From positions 2,852,001-2,916,000 of the forward strand of contig NZ_CP135963.1 in NCBI RefSeq assembly GCF_032460525.1: DNA of 64,000 bases, given 5' to 3'. The notes under the pieces were generated by a model. That model did not search any database, was not told the origin of the DNA, and saw nothing but the letters and a program-made list of their open reading frames with translations. The stretch comes from Geodermatophilus sp. DSM 44513. GTDB taxonomy: Bacteria > Actinomycetota > Actinomycetes > Mycobacteriales > Geodermatophilaceae. Positions 25,895-34,094 of this stretch are shown piece after piece. The position numbers and the translations under genes were made by a program. Numbering within the stretch: the first letter of the stretch is position 1; the number at the start of each line of letters is the position of its first letter.

Positions 25895-27142
25895 TCAGAC
25901 GACGCCGAGCTCGCGCAGCCGCGCCAGGTCCGCGGGGCCGACCCCGGCGACCTCGGCGAGCACCTCGGCGGTGTGCGCGCCGAGGTCCGGGCCGACCCCG
26001 CGGGTGCTGCCGGGGCAGTGCTCGAGCCGGGGCACCACGCCGGGGAAGGCCACCGGGCGGACGTCGCCCGGCGCCACCTCCACGTCGTGGCGCACCAGCA
26101 TGCCGCGCTCGGCGAAGTGCGGGTCGGCCAGGATGTCGGCGGCGTCGTAGACCGGGCCCACCGGCACGCCGGCGTCCTCCAGGACGGCGACGGCGGTGCC
26201 GAGGTCCTGGCCGGCGGTCCACGCGGTGATCGCCGCGTCGATGAGCCCGCGGTGGGCGACCCGGCCGGTGTTGTCGGCCAGCCGCGGGTCCCCGGCGAGG
26301 TCGGGCCGGCCGACCGCGGTCATCAGCCGGCGGTAGATCGCGTCCCCGTTCCCGCCGATCACCACCCAGGAGCCGTCGCCGGTGGGGTAGGTGTTGGACG
26401 GCACGATGCCCGGCAGGGCCGCGCCGGTGCGCTCGCGGGAGACGCCGTAGCCGTCGTGCTCGGGCACCAGGTCCTCCAGCACGCCGAACACCGCCTCGTA
26501 GAGGGCGACGTCCACCGTCTCCGGGCCGGCGTCCCCGGCGGACCGTTCCCGCCGCAGCAGGGCCACCAGCGCGCCGATCGCGCCGTACAGGCCGGCCAGC
26601 GTGTCACCGAGGCTCACCCCGACGCGCACCGGCGGCCGGTCGGCGTCGCCGGTGAGGTGCCGCAGGCCGCCGATGGACTCCGCGACGCTGGCGAACCCGG
26701 GGCGGCCGCGGTACGGGCCGGTCTGCCCGTACCCGCTGACGCGGACGAGGACGACGTCGGGGCGCACCCCGCGCAGCACGTCCGGGCCCAGCCCCAGGCG
26801 CTCCAGCGTGCCGGGCCGGAAGTTCTCCAGCACCACGTCGCTGGCCGCGACCAGCCGCAGCGCGATCTCCCGCCCCTCCGGGGTGTGCAGGTCCAGGGTG
26901 ACCGAACGCTTGCCGCGGCCCATGGTGCGGAACAGCAGCGAGGTGTCCCCCGCCGCCCGGCGCCAGCTGCGCAGCTCGTCGCCGGTCCGCGGCCGCTCGA
27001 CCTTGACCACCTCGGCGCCGAACTCGGCGAACAGCCGGCCGGTCATCGGCGCGGCGATGAAACCGCCCAGCTCCAGCACGCGGATGCCGGCCAGCGGCCC
27101 CCGGTCGCCGGGGGCCGCCGGGCCGTCGGTCGCCGGGGTCAC
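25895..27142 (-). CDS. CaiB/BaiF family CoA-transferase
   Basis: This 415-aa protein has the interlocked-ring class III CoA-transferase sequence pattern. It begins LAGIRVLELGGFIAAPMTGR, continues with FAEFGAEVVKVERP and VLENFRPGTLERLGLG, and has the acidic catalytic segment near VDVALYEAV. It moves CoA between organic acids. The exact acid is unknown, and relatives act on formyl, oxalyl, succinyl, itaconyl or aromatic acids. The GTG start overlaps the stop of the ABC binding-protein gene (GTGA). It therefore activates a substrate presumably imported by that transporter. Confidence 0.87.
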   Translation of the reverse strand: MTPATDGPAAPGDRGPLAGIRVLELGGFIAAPMTGRLFAEFGAEVVKVERPRTGDELRSWRRAAGDTSLLFRTMGRGKRSVTLDLHTPEGREIALRLVAASDVVLENFRPGTLERLGLGPDVLRGVRPDVVLVRVSGYGQTGPYRGRPGFASVAESIGGLRHLTGDADRPPVRVGVSLGDTLAGLYGAIGALVALLRRERSAGDAGPETVDVALYEAVFGVLEDLVPEHDGYGVSRERTGAALPGIVPSNTYPTGDGSWVVIGGNGDAIYRRLMTAVGRPDLAGDPRLADNTGRVAHRGLIDAAITAWTAGQDLGTAVAVLEDAGVPVGPVYDAADILADPHFAERGMLVRHDVEVAPGDVRPVAFPGVVPRLEHCPGSTRGVGPDLGAHTAEVLAEVAGVGPADLARLRELGVV

Positions 27143-28191
27143 GGCTGGACGAACTCGTTGGTGTAGGTGGTGGACACGTCGACGTCGGCGTCGGCGATCT
27201 CGGGCTGGCTGCCGGCCAGCACGTCACGCACCGCCTCGGCGCCGGCCTGGTCGATCTCACCGGTCGGGTTGTAGGCCTCCTTGAGGGCCTCGACCGCGTC
27301 GGCGTACAGGGCGGGGTCCTCACCGACCAGCTGCGGCGGCATCTCGGCGGCGATCTCCGCCCCGGAGTGGCTCTGGATGTACTCCAGCGCGCAGGTGATG
27401 CCGTCGGCCAGCTGCCCCACGGTCTCGGCGTTGGCGTCGATGTAGTCCTGGGTCGCGTAGAGGACGGCCGCCGGGTAGGTGTCGGTGCCGTACGCCTCCT
27501 CGACGCCGGCCACCGTGCGGGTGTCGGCCAGCAGGGTCAGCTCCCCGACCCGGGACTCCAGCACCGCGATCGAGGGGTCCAGCAGCACGGCGGCGTCGAC
27601 CTGGCCCTGCTCCATCGCCGCCACGGCGGTCGCGTCGGCGCCGATGGCCTGCACCGAGGCCGCGTCGGCCGGCAGCCCCGCCTGGGTGAGCAGGTGCTTG
27701 AGGAAGAAGTCGGTCGAGGACCCCGGCGCCGTCACGCCGACCGCCTTGCCCTCCAGGTCCTCGATCGAGTCGATCTCCCCGGCGGCGTCCGGCGCGACCG
27801 CGACCACCAGTGCCGGGTAGCGCAACATGTTCACGAACGCCGTGACCTGCTGGTTCTTCGCCGCCATCTGCACGGTGTGGTCGTAGTAGCCCGAGGTGAC
27901 GTCGGTGCTGCCGCCGATCATCGCCTGCAGCGCCTTGGAGCCGCTGCCGAGGTCCTGGATCTCGACGTCGACCCCGGCGTCGGCGTAGCAGCCGACCTGG
28001 TCGGCCAGCGTCGTGGGCAGGTAGGCCAGCAGCGGCTGGCCGCCGACGCCGATGGTCACCGGGCCGCCGTCCCCGCCCCCGCCGCCGGAGCCCGAGGCGG
28101 ACGGCGCGGCGGAGTTGCAGGCGGTCAGGGTCACCGCGGCGGTGAGCGCGAGGACCGTGCCGAGGGTGCGGGGGCGGGGGGTCGGACGCAT
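27139..28191 (-). CDS. NitT/TauT-type ABC transporter substrate-binding lipoprotein
   Basis: This 350-aa protein begins with a basic segment and hydrophobic core, then a lipobox LTAC with Cys25, so it is a surface lipoprotein. A glycine linker (SGSGGGGGDGG) leads to the periplasmic fold: VTIGVGGQPLLAYLPTTLADQ, GSKALQAMIGGSTDV, VGVTAPGSSTDFFLKHLL. This is the NMT1/SsuA class, whose ligands include nitrate, sulfonates, aromatic acids and thiamine precursors. The ATG at 28191 is the natural start. It overlaps the CoA-transferase gene downstream, so the ligand is probably an organic acid. Confidence 0.85.
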   Translation of the reverse strand: MRPTPRPRTLGTVLALTAAVTLTACNSAAPSASGSGGGGGDGGPVTIGVGGQPLLAYLPTTLADQVGCYADAGVDVEIQDLGSGSKALQAMIGGSTDVTSGYYDHTVQMAAKNQQVTAFVNMLRYPALVVAVAPDAAGEIDSIEDLEGKAVGVTAPGSSTDFFLKHLLTQAGLPADAASVQAIGADATAVAAMEQGQVDAAVLLDPSIAVLESRVGELTLLADTRTVAGVEEAYGTDTYPAAVLYATQDYIDANAETVGQLADGITCALEYIQSHSGAEIAAEMPPQLVGEDPALYADAVEALKEAYNPTGEIDQAGAEAVRDVLAGSQPEIADADVDVSTTYTNEFVQP

Positions 28192-28232
28192 GGGGGACGG
28201 CCTCTCGGACGGGCGTGCGGGGATAGGGAGGG

Positions 28233-29156
28233 TCAGACGGCGTCGCCGTGCGACGGCTCGGGCCGCCAGCGCAGCAGGTGCCGCTCGACCCGGTTGACCA
28301 GCAGGTCGACCAGGATCACGAAGACGGAGAGGACGGCGATGCCGGCGAACACGCCGGTGGTGTCGAAGGTGCCCTCGGCCTGGGCGATGACGTAGCCGAT
28401 GCCGCTGGCCGAGCCCAGGTACTCGCCGACGACCGCGCCGACGATGGCAAAACCCACGCTGACGTGCAGGCTGGAGAAGATCCACGACAGCGCGCTGGGC
28501 AGGAACACGTGCCGGATCAGCTGGGACTCCGTGGCGCCGAGCATGCGGCTGTTGTCGACCAGGACGCGGTCGACCTCGCGGACGCCCTGGTAGGTGTTGA
28601 AGAAGACGATGAAGAACACCAGTGTCACGGCGAAGGCGACCTTCGACCAGATGCCCAGGCCGAACCAGAGCAGGAAGATCGGCGCGAGGACGACGCGGGG
28701 GATGGCGTTGAGCGCCTTGACGTAGGGGTCCAGCACCGCGGCCAGCAGCCGGACGCGGGCCAGGGTGAAGCCCACGACCAGGCCGAGGACCGCGCCGATC
28801 ACCAGGCCGTAGAACGCCTCCTGCAGGGTGATCAGCAGGTCGTCGTAGATCTCGCCGGTGGTCAGCCACGTCCACACCCGCTCGCCGATCGCGCTCGGCG
28901 AGCTGAAGAAGAACGGGTCCAGCACGCCGGCGCGGGAGAGCACCTCCCAGCCGCCGACGAAGGCCACCGCCACGGCGACCTGCAGGGCCAGGACCAGCGG
29001 GGAGAACCGCCGCCGGCGGCGGCGCAGGGGGCCGGCGTCCGGGCCGGCGGCGGCGTCCGGGCCGGCGGCTGGGTCGGGGGCGGTGTCGACCGGGCGGGCC
29101 TCGACGTCGCCGAGCGCGGGCTCAGCCGTTCGCGAGCGTGAGAGCGCGTCGCTCAT
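28233..29156 (-). CDS. NitT/TauT-type ABC transporter permease
   Basis: This 307-aa permease starts with an extended, Asp/Ala-rich cytoplasmic tail of 45 residues and an arginine patch. About six membrane segments follow, beginning LVLALQVAVAVAFVGG. The EAA-type coupling loop is DNSRMLGATESQLIRHVFLP and faces the ATPase. The layout equals SsuC/TauC. The ATG at 29156 lies inside the last 35 bases of the ATPase gene, a long overlap that ties their translation together. It forms the membrane pore as a homodimer. Confidence 0.87.
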   Translation of the reverse strand: MSDALSRSRTAEPALGDVEARPVDTAPDPAAGPDAAAGPDAGPLRRRRRRFSPLVLALQVAVAVAFVGGWEVLSRAGVLDPFFFSSPSAIGERVWTWLTTGEIYDDLLITLQEAFYGLVIGAVLGLVVGFTLARVRLLAAVLDPYVKALNAIPRVVLAPIFLLWFGLGIWSKVAFAVTLVFFIVFFNTYQGVREVDRVLVDNSRMLGATESQLIRHVFLPSALSWIFSSLHVSVGFAIVGAVVGEYLGSASGIGYVIAQAEGTFDTTGVFAGIAVLSVFVILVDLLVNRVERHLLRWRPEPSHGDAV

Positions 29157-29943
29157 AGCTCTTCATCACCTCACTGCGCAGGTCGGACCAGATGGCCCGG
29201 TAGACGTCCTGGAACTCCCTGGTGGTGCGGATGTCCATGAGCTCTCGCGGCCGGGGCAGGTCGATGGGGTACCGCCCGACGATCCGGCTGGCCGGGCCGG
29301 CGGAGAGCAGGACCACCTCGTCGGCCAGGCCGATCGCCTCGTCGAGGTCGTGGGTCACGAAGACCACGGTCTTGCCCGAGCCGGTCCACAGCTGCAGCAG
29401 CTGGTCCTCCATCAGCTGGCGGGTCTGCACGTCCAGGGCGCTGAACGGCTCGTCCATGAAGATGAAGTCCGGGTCGACGATCCAGCTCTGCGCGACCGCC
29501 ACCCGCTTGCGCATGCCGCCGGACAGCTGGTGGGGGTAGGCGCCGGCGAACGGGCCCAGGCCCACCCGCTCCAGCCACTCCCGGCCCTTGGCCTCCCGCT
29601 CGGCGCGGCCCACGCCGCGCATGCGCGGCCCGAGGGTGACGTTGTCCAGCACGGTGCGCCACGGCAGCAGCGCGTCCTGCTGGAACATGTAGGAGGCGCG
29701 CCTGTTCAGCCCCTGCAGCGGTTCCCCGAAGATCCGGACCGTGCCCTCGCTGGGGGGCGCCAGCCCGGCGGCGGCGTTGAGCAGGGTCGACTTGCCGCAC
29801 CCGGTGGGGCCGACCACGGAGACGAAGCGGCCGGCCGGGACGGCGAGGTCGATGCCGCTGACGGCGGTGTAGACGCCGCCGTCGGACGTCGGGAAGCGCT
29901 TGACCATGCCGGTCAGCTCGATGGCGTACGGGGCGTCGCTCAC
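29122..29943 (-). CDS. NitT/TauT-type ABC transporter ATP-binding protein
   Basis: This 273-aa ATPase carries Walker A GPTGCGKSTLLNA, the Q-loop in YMFQQDALLPWRTV, signature LSGGMRKRVAVAQSW, Walker B FIFMDEPFSALD and switch histidine VTHDLDEA, all in the SsuB/TauB pattern. The C-terminal 30 residues follow the usual helical tail. The GTG at 29943 overlaps the IclR stop by GTGA. It powers import through the permease whose gene overlaps its 3' end. Confidence 0.88.
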   Translation of the reverse strand: MSDAPYAIELTGMVKRFPTSDGGVYTAVSGIDLAVPAGRFVSVVGPTGCGKSTLLNAAAGLAPPSEGTVRIFGEPLQGLNRRASYMFQQDALLPWRTVLDNVTLGPRMRGVGRAEREAKGREWLERVGLGPFAGAYPHQLSGGMRKRVAVAQSWIVDPDFIFMDEPFSALDVQTRQLMEDQLLQLWTGSGKTVVFVTHDLDEAIGLADEVVLLSAGPASRIVGRYPIDLPRPRELMDIRTTREFQDVYRAIWSDLRSEVMKSYERRALTLANG

Positions 29944-30806
29944 GCGGGGACCTCTCCTCCACTGGCGGAACCGAGCAGCCGGGACAGCCGCCGGGCGGCC
30001 CGGGTGACCTCGGCGGTGCGGGACGGGACGACCGGCGGCTCGAAGCGCTGCACCGGGCAGGCGATGCCGACCACCGCGGCCAGCTCCCCGCGGGCGTCGA
30101 ACACCGGGGCGCTCACCGACGCGGCTCCGGTGGTGCGCTCCTCGACGGTGACCGCGGAGCCCTCGCGGCGGGTGCGCTCCACGGCCTCGCGGAGCCGGTC
30201 GACCGCGGTGATCGTGTGCTCGGTCAGGGCGGGGCGGGCCAGGTCCTCCAGCGGCGGCAGGCCGCGGTCGAAGGCGAGGAAGACCCGGCCGGCGGAGCCC
30301 GCGTGCAGCGGCAGCACCTGTCCCACCTCGAGCACCTGGCGGACCGAGTGCGGCGTGCGGGCCACCGCGACGCAGACGTGGTGGTCGCCCTGCCGCACGA
30401 ACAGGCAGGCGCTCTCCCCCGTCGCGTCGCGCAGCTCCTCCAGTGCGGGGGTCGCCGTGCCGATCAGGTCCAGGCCCTCCGCGGCGACGGCCGCCCAGCG
30501 GAGCATCGCGACGCCGGGGCTGTAGCGGTCCCCGCGCCGGTCCAGGAAGCCCTCCTCGACCAACGCCTGCAGCAGGCGCAGGGAGGTCGTGGCGGGCAGT
30601 CCGGTGCACTGCTGCACCTCGCGGGCGGTGAGGGCCGGCGTCTGCGCGGTGAAGGCGTCCAGCACCTGGCGGACCTTGCCCAGCACCAGCACCGGCTTGC
30701 GGGACATCGACCCGCCGACCGCGTGCGCGCGGGCGGTCCCGGCGTCCCCGCTGTCGACCAACCCGGTCACGGCACCCGCCTCCGTCCCTCCGACGGCCAC
30801 GTCCAT
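29940..30806 (-). CDS. IclR-family regulator of the transporter/catabolic operon
   Basis: This protein of about 288 aa has an N-terminal winged helix (LTAREVQQCTGLPATTSLRLLQALVEEGFL). A C-terminal IclR effector domain follows, with LHAGSAGRVFLAFDRG, SAVTVEERTTGAASVSAPVFD and AVVGIACP. The start is uncertain. ATG 30806 places two operator-like palindromes just upstream, and ATG 30707 begins at MSRKPVLVLGKVRQVLDAF, the usual domain edge. It is the first gene of the operon carrying the ABC importer and CoA-transferase, and it probably senses their organic acid. Confidence 0.85.
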   Translation of the reverse strand: MDVAVGGTEAGAVTGLVDSGDAGTARAHAVGGSMSRKPVLVLGKVRQVLDAFTAQTPALTAREVQQCTGLPATTSLRLLQALVEEGFLDRRGDRYSPGVAMLRWAAVAAEGLDLIGTATPALEELRDATGESACLFVRQGDHHVCVAVARTPHSVRQVLEVGQVLPLHAGSAGRVFLAFDRGLPPLEDLARPALTEHTITAVDRLREAVERTRREGSAVTVEERTTGAASVSAPVFDARGELAAVVGIACPVQRFEPPVVPSRTAEVTRAARRLSRLLGSASGGEVPA

Positions 30807-30810
30807 GAAA

Positions 30811-30845
30811 GTCCACATCGTGGACGTGGGCTCCACGTCGTGGTG
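30811..30845. promoter_or_regulatory. Two operator-like palindromes before the IclR gene
   Basis: GTCCACATCGTGGAC (30811-30825) is a perfect 6-bp inverted repeat with 3 central bases. CTCCACGTCGTGGTG (30831-30845) repeats its core CCAC-N3-GTGG. Their centres are 20 bases apart, about two helical turns, so two regulator dimers could sit on one DNA face. IclR proteins often bind such repeated palindromes and repress their own operon. Confidence 0.5.
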
Positions 30846-30998
30846 AGGACGCTACCCACCCGGGTGTGACGAGCGCAACACCTGGATCCGGGCAGCGCGG
30901 ACGGTGGACGGTCGCGGCGGCTGCCCGGTCGAGGCCCCCGCACGACCGCGTCCCCTCCACCGTGGGCGGGGGGCGGCCCCCGGCTGCACGGCCCCCGG

Positions 30999-32282
30999 CT
31001 ACACGAGGAAGCGGTAGGCCGTCGTCCCGGGGGCGAGGTGCTGGATGCGCAGCGGGCTGGCCTCGGTGCGGGCCAGCAGCGCGGGGAAGGCGGCGGCGTC
31101 GCCGAGCTCGATGCCGGTCAGCGCGGCGCCGGTCTCCCGGTTGTCCCGCTTGACGTACTCGAACAGCACGATGTCGTCGTCGGGGCCCAGCACCTCGTCG
31201 AGGAAGCGGCGCAGCGCACCGGGCTCCTGCGGGAACTCGACGAGGAAGTAGTGCTTGAGCCCGCGGTGCACCAGCGAGCGCTCGACCACCTCGGCGTACC
31301 GGCTGACGTCGTTGTTGCCGCCGGACAGCAGGCAGGCCACCGTCTCACCCGGCGCCACCGGCACCAGCCCGCCGGTCAGCGCGGCGGTGGCCAGCGCCCC
31401 GGCCGGCTCGGCGATGACGCCGTCGACCTGGTAGAGGTCCAGCATCTCGGTGCAGACCTGCCCCTCGGGCACGGCGACCAGCGCCGCGCCGGAGTCGCGC
31501 ACCAGCGGGAAGGTCACCTCGCCCACCCGGCGCACCGCCGCGCCGTCGACGAAGGTGTCCATCGACGCCAGCTCCACCGGCCCGCCGGCGGCCAGCGCGG
31601 CGGCCATCCCCGCCGCCCCGGCCGGCTCCACCCCCATCACGCGGGTGCCGGGGCTGTGCGCGCGCAGCCAGGTCGCGCACCCGGCCAGCAGCCCCCCGCC
31701 GCCGACCGGCAGCACGACGACGTCGGGGACGGCGGGCAGCTGCTCGAGCAGCTCGGCGGCCACGGTCGCCTGCCCGACCACCGTGGACAGCGCGTCGAAG
31801 GCCGGCACCAGGGTCGCCCCGGTGCCGGCGGCGTGGGCCAGCGCGGCCGCGGCGGCGTCGTCGTAGCTGTCCCCCGTCACCACCAGGTCGACCATCGGCC
31901 CGCCCAGGGCGGCGATCCGGTCGCGCTTCTGCCGCGGCGTGGTCCCCGGCACGAACACCGACCCGCGCACGCCCAGCGCCCGGCAGGCGTGCGCGACGCC
32001 CTGCCCGTGGTTGCCGGCGCTGGCGCACACCACCCCGGCGGCCTGCCGGTCGGCGTCCAGCTGGCCGATCGTGTTGTAGGCCCCGCGGATCTTGTAGGAG
32101 CGGCCGACCTGCAGGTCCTCCCGCTTGACCCACACGTCGGCGCCGGTCGCCGCCGACAGCCGCGCGTTGCGCTGCACCGGCGTCCGCTCGGCCACCCCGG
32201 CCAGCCGGCGCGCGGCCGCCCGCACCTCGGCGGCGAAGGCCACGGCCGTCCCGGGGTCGGCCAGCTCGACTCGGTTCTGCAC
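30999..32282 (-). CDS. ilvA: Threonine ammonia-lyase (threonine dehydratase)
   Basis: This 427-aa PLP enzyme carries the lysine loop VGRSYKIRGAYN (Schiff-base Lys), SAGNHGQGVAHACRALG and the glycine-rich phosphate cup VLPVGGGGLLAG. After residue 330 it has a single ACT-like regulatory domain (YFLVEFPQEPGALRRF, ALTGIELGD). It converts threonine to 2-oxobutanoate for isoleucine synthesis. The GTG at 32282 has a GGAGG site 10 bases upstream, and the longer frame is not supported. One rather than two ACT modules suggests the shorter actinobacterial form. It is divergent from an aldehyde dehydrogenase gene. Confidence 0.88.
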   Translation of the reverse strand: MQNRVELADPGTAVAFAAEVRAAARRLAGVAERTPVQRNARLSAATGADVWVKREDLQVGRSYKIRGAYNTIGQLDADRQAAGVVCASAGNHGQGVAHACRALGVRGSVFVPGTTPRQKRDRIAALGGPMVDLVVTGDSYDDAAAAALAHAAGTGATLVPAFDALSTVVGQATVAAELLEQLPAVPDVVVLPVGGGGLLAGCATWLRAHSPGTRVMGVEPAGAAGMAAALAAGGPVELASMDTFVDGAAVRRVGEVTFPLVRDSGAALVAVPEGQVCTEMLDLYQVDGVIAEPAGALATAALTGGLVPVAPGETVACLLSGGNNDVSRYAEVVERSLVHRGLKHYFLVEFPQEPGALRRFLDEVLGPDDDIVLFEYVKRDNRETGAALTGIELGDAAAFPALLARTEASPLRIQHLAPGTTAYRFLV

Positions 32283-32452
32283 CGGCCCATCCTCCGCGAC
32301 CGGCGCCACCGGCGGTGCCACGGGTCGCCCGCGCGGGTGTCGCCGGCCGGTGCGGCGGACGTATCGTGCGCGATCGTGGCGCACACCACAGGCCGGTGAG
32401 CGGCACGGGGCGGCGGCCCGGGCAGGGCCCCGCGGGGGACGAGGAGGGGCCC

Positions 32453-33940
32453 GTGACGACGACCGAGACCGAGCTGCAGGAGTTCCGGCTGTTCATCGGC
32501 GGGCGCTCCGTCGACGCCCTGTCCGGGGCGACCTTCGAGTCGCAGGACCCCTACGCCGAGCGGCCCTGGGCCCGGATCGCGGACGGCGGCCCCGAGGACG
32601 TCGACGTCGCCGTCGGGGCCGCGCGCGCCGCGTTCGACGGCGAGTGGGGGCAGACGACCGGCTTCCAGCGGGCGGCGGTCATGCGGGCCTGCGGCGACGC
32701 GATCGCGGCGGACGCCGAGCGGCTGGCGCTGCTGGAGGTCCGCGACTCCGGGAAGCTGCTGCGCGAGATGCGTGGGCAGCTGCAGGCCCTGCCGCAGTGG
32801 TACTGGTACTTCTCCGGTCTGGCCGACAAGCTCGAGGGCCGCACCGTCCCGCCGGTGAACGGCAACTACTTCGGCTACACCCGGCGCGAGCCGGTCGGCG
32901 TGGTCGGCGCCATCACCCCGTGGAACTCGCCGCTGCTGCTGCTCACCTTCAAGCTCGCGCCGCTGCTGGCCGCCGGCAACACCTGCGTGGTGAAGCCCTC
33001 GGAGCACTCCCCCGCCTCGACGGTGGCCTTCGCCGAGGTGCTCTCCGCCGCGGGCCTGCCCGACGGCGTGCTCAACGTGGTCACCGGCTGGGACCGCGCC
33101 ACCGGCGAGCGGCTGGCCGCCCACCCCGGCGTCGACAAGGTCGCCTTCACCGGGTCGACGGCGACCGGCATCAGGGTGGCGCAGGCCGCGGCGGCCAACG
33201 TCAACCGGGTCACGCTGGAGCTCGGCGGCAAGAGCCCGCAGATCGTCTTCCCCGACGCCGACCTGGACGCGGCGGCCAACGGGCTGGTCGCGGGCGTGTT
33301 CGCCGCCACCGGCCAGACCTGCATGGCCGGGTCGCGGCTGGTCGTGCACGCCGACGTGCACGACGCGCTGGTGGAGAAGGTGGTCGCCCGCGCGCGGACC
33401 ATCCGGCTGGGCGACCCCACCGACCCGGAGACCGAGATGGGCCCGGTGGCCAACCGGCCGCAGTACGAGAAGGTGCTCGGCCACCTGCGGGGTGCCCGCG
33501 AGGAGGGCGCCACCTTCGCCTGCGGCGGCGGGGCGGCCGCCGACCGCGGCGGGCTGTTCGTCGAGCCGACCGTGGTCACCGGCGTCACCCCGGAGCACAC
33601 CGTCGTCCGCGAGGAGGTGTTCGGCCCGGTGCTCGCCGCGGTTCCCTTCACCACCGAGGAGGAGGCGCTGAAGCTGGCCAACGACACCCCGTACGGGCTG
33701 GCCGGGGCGGTCTGGACCAAGGACGTGCACCGCGCGCACCGGGTCGCCGCCCGGCTGCGCGCGGGCACCGTGTGGGTCAACGCCTACCGGGTGGTCGCGC
33801 CCAACATGCCCTTCGGCGGGTTCGGGCACAGCGGCCTGGGCCGGGAGAACGGCATGGAGGCGGTCAACGAGTACACCGAGACCAAGTCGGTGTTCGTGGA
33901 GCTCACCGGCGGCACCCGGGACCCCTTCCAGCTCGGCTGA
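32453..33940 (+). CDS. NAD(P)-dependent aldehyde dehydrogenase
   Basis: This 495-aa ALDH is complete. The cofactor-side motif VVGAITPWNSPLLL, the catalytic Glu256 in VTLELGGKSPQ and the nucleophilic Cys290 in ATGQTCMAGSR are present, as is the late EEVFGPVLAAVPF. It oxidises an aldehyde to the acid; family members of this length act on many short aldehydes. The GTG at 32453 is preceded by GACGAGGAGG. It is divergent from the threonine ammonia-lyase gene and is the last gene before the conflict-system-like block. Confidence 0.88.
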   Translation: MTTTETELQEFRLFIGGRSVDALSGATFESQDPYAERPWARIADGGPEDVDVAVGAARAAFDGEWGQTTGFQRAAVMRACGDAIAADAERLALLEVRDSGKLLREMRGQLQALPQWYWYFSGLADKLEGRTVPPVNGNYFGYTRREPVGVVGAITPWNSPLLLLTFKLAPLLAAGNTCVVKPSEHSPASTVAFAEVLSAAGLPDGVLNVVTGWDRATGERLAAHPGVDKVAFTGSTATGIRVAQAAAANVNRVTLELGGKSPQIVFPDADLDAAANGLVAGVFAATGQTCMAGSRLVVHADVHDALVEKVVARARTIRLGDPTDPETEMGPVANRPQYEKVLGHLRGAREEGATFACGGGAAADRGGLFVEPTVVTGVTPEHTVVREEVFGPVLAAVPFTTEEEALKLANDTPYGLAGAVWTKDVHRAHRVAARLRAGTVWVNAYRVVAPNMPFGGFGHSGLGRENGMEAVNEYTETKSVFVELTGGTRDPFQLG

Positions 33941-34094
33941 AGGAGGACTCCCATCGGCGGGCGCGGGGGCCGTCGTGACCGTCCGCAGGGGTTCCCGGGC
34001 TGCTGCGTGGCCACCTGTACCCCACCGGTCACAGCCGCCGCAGACGCCTCGGCGGCGCAGCGGACCGTTCCGTCCGGGCCGGTAGACAGGGGCC

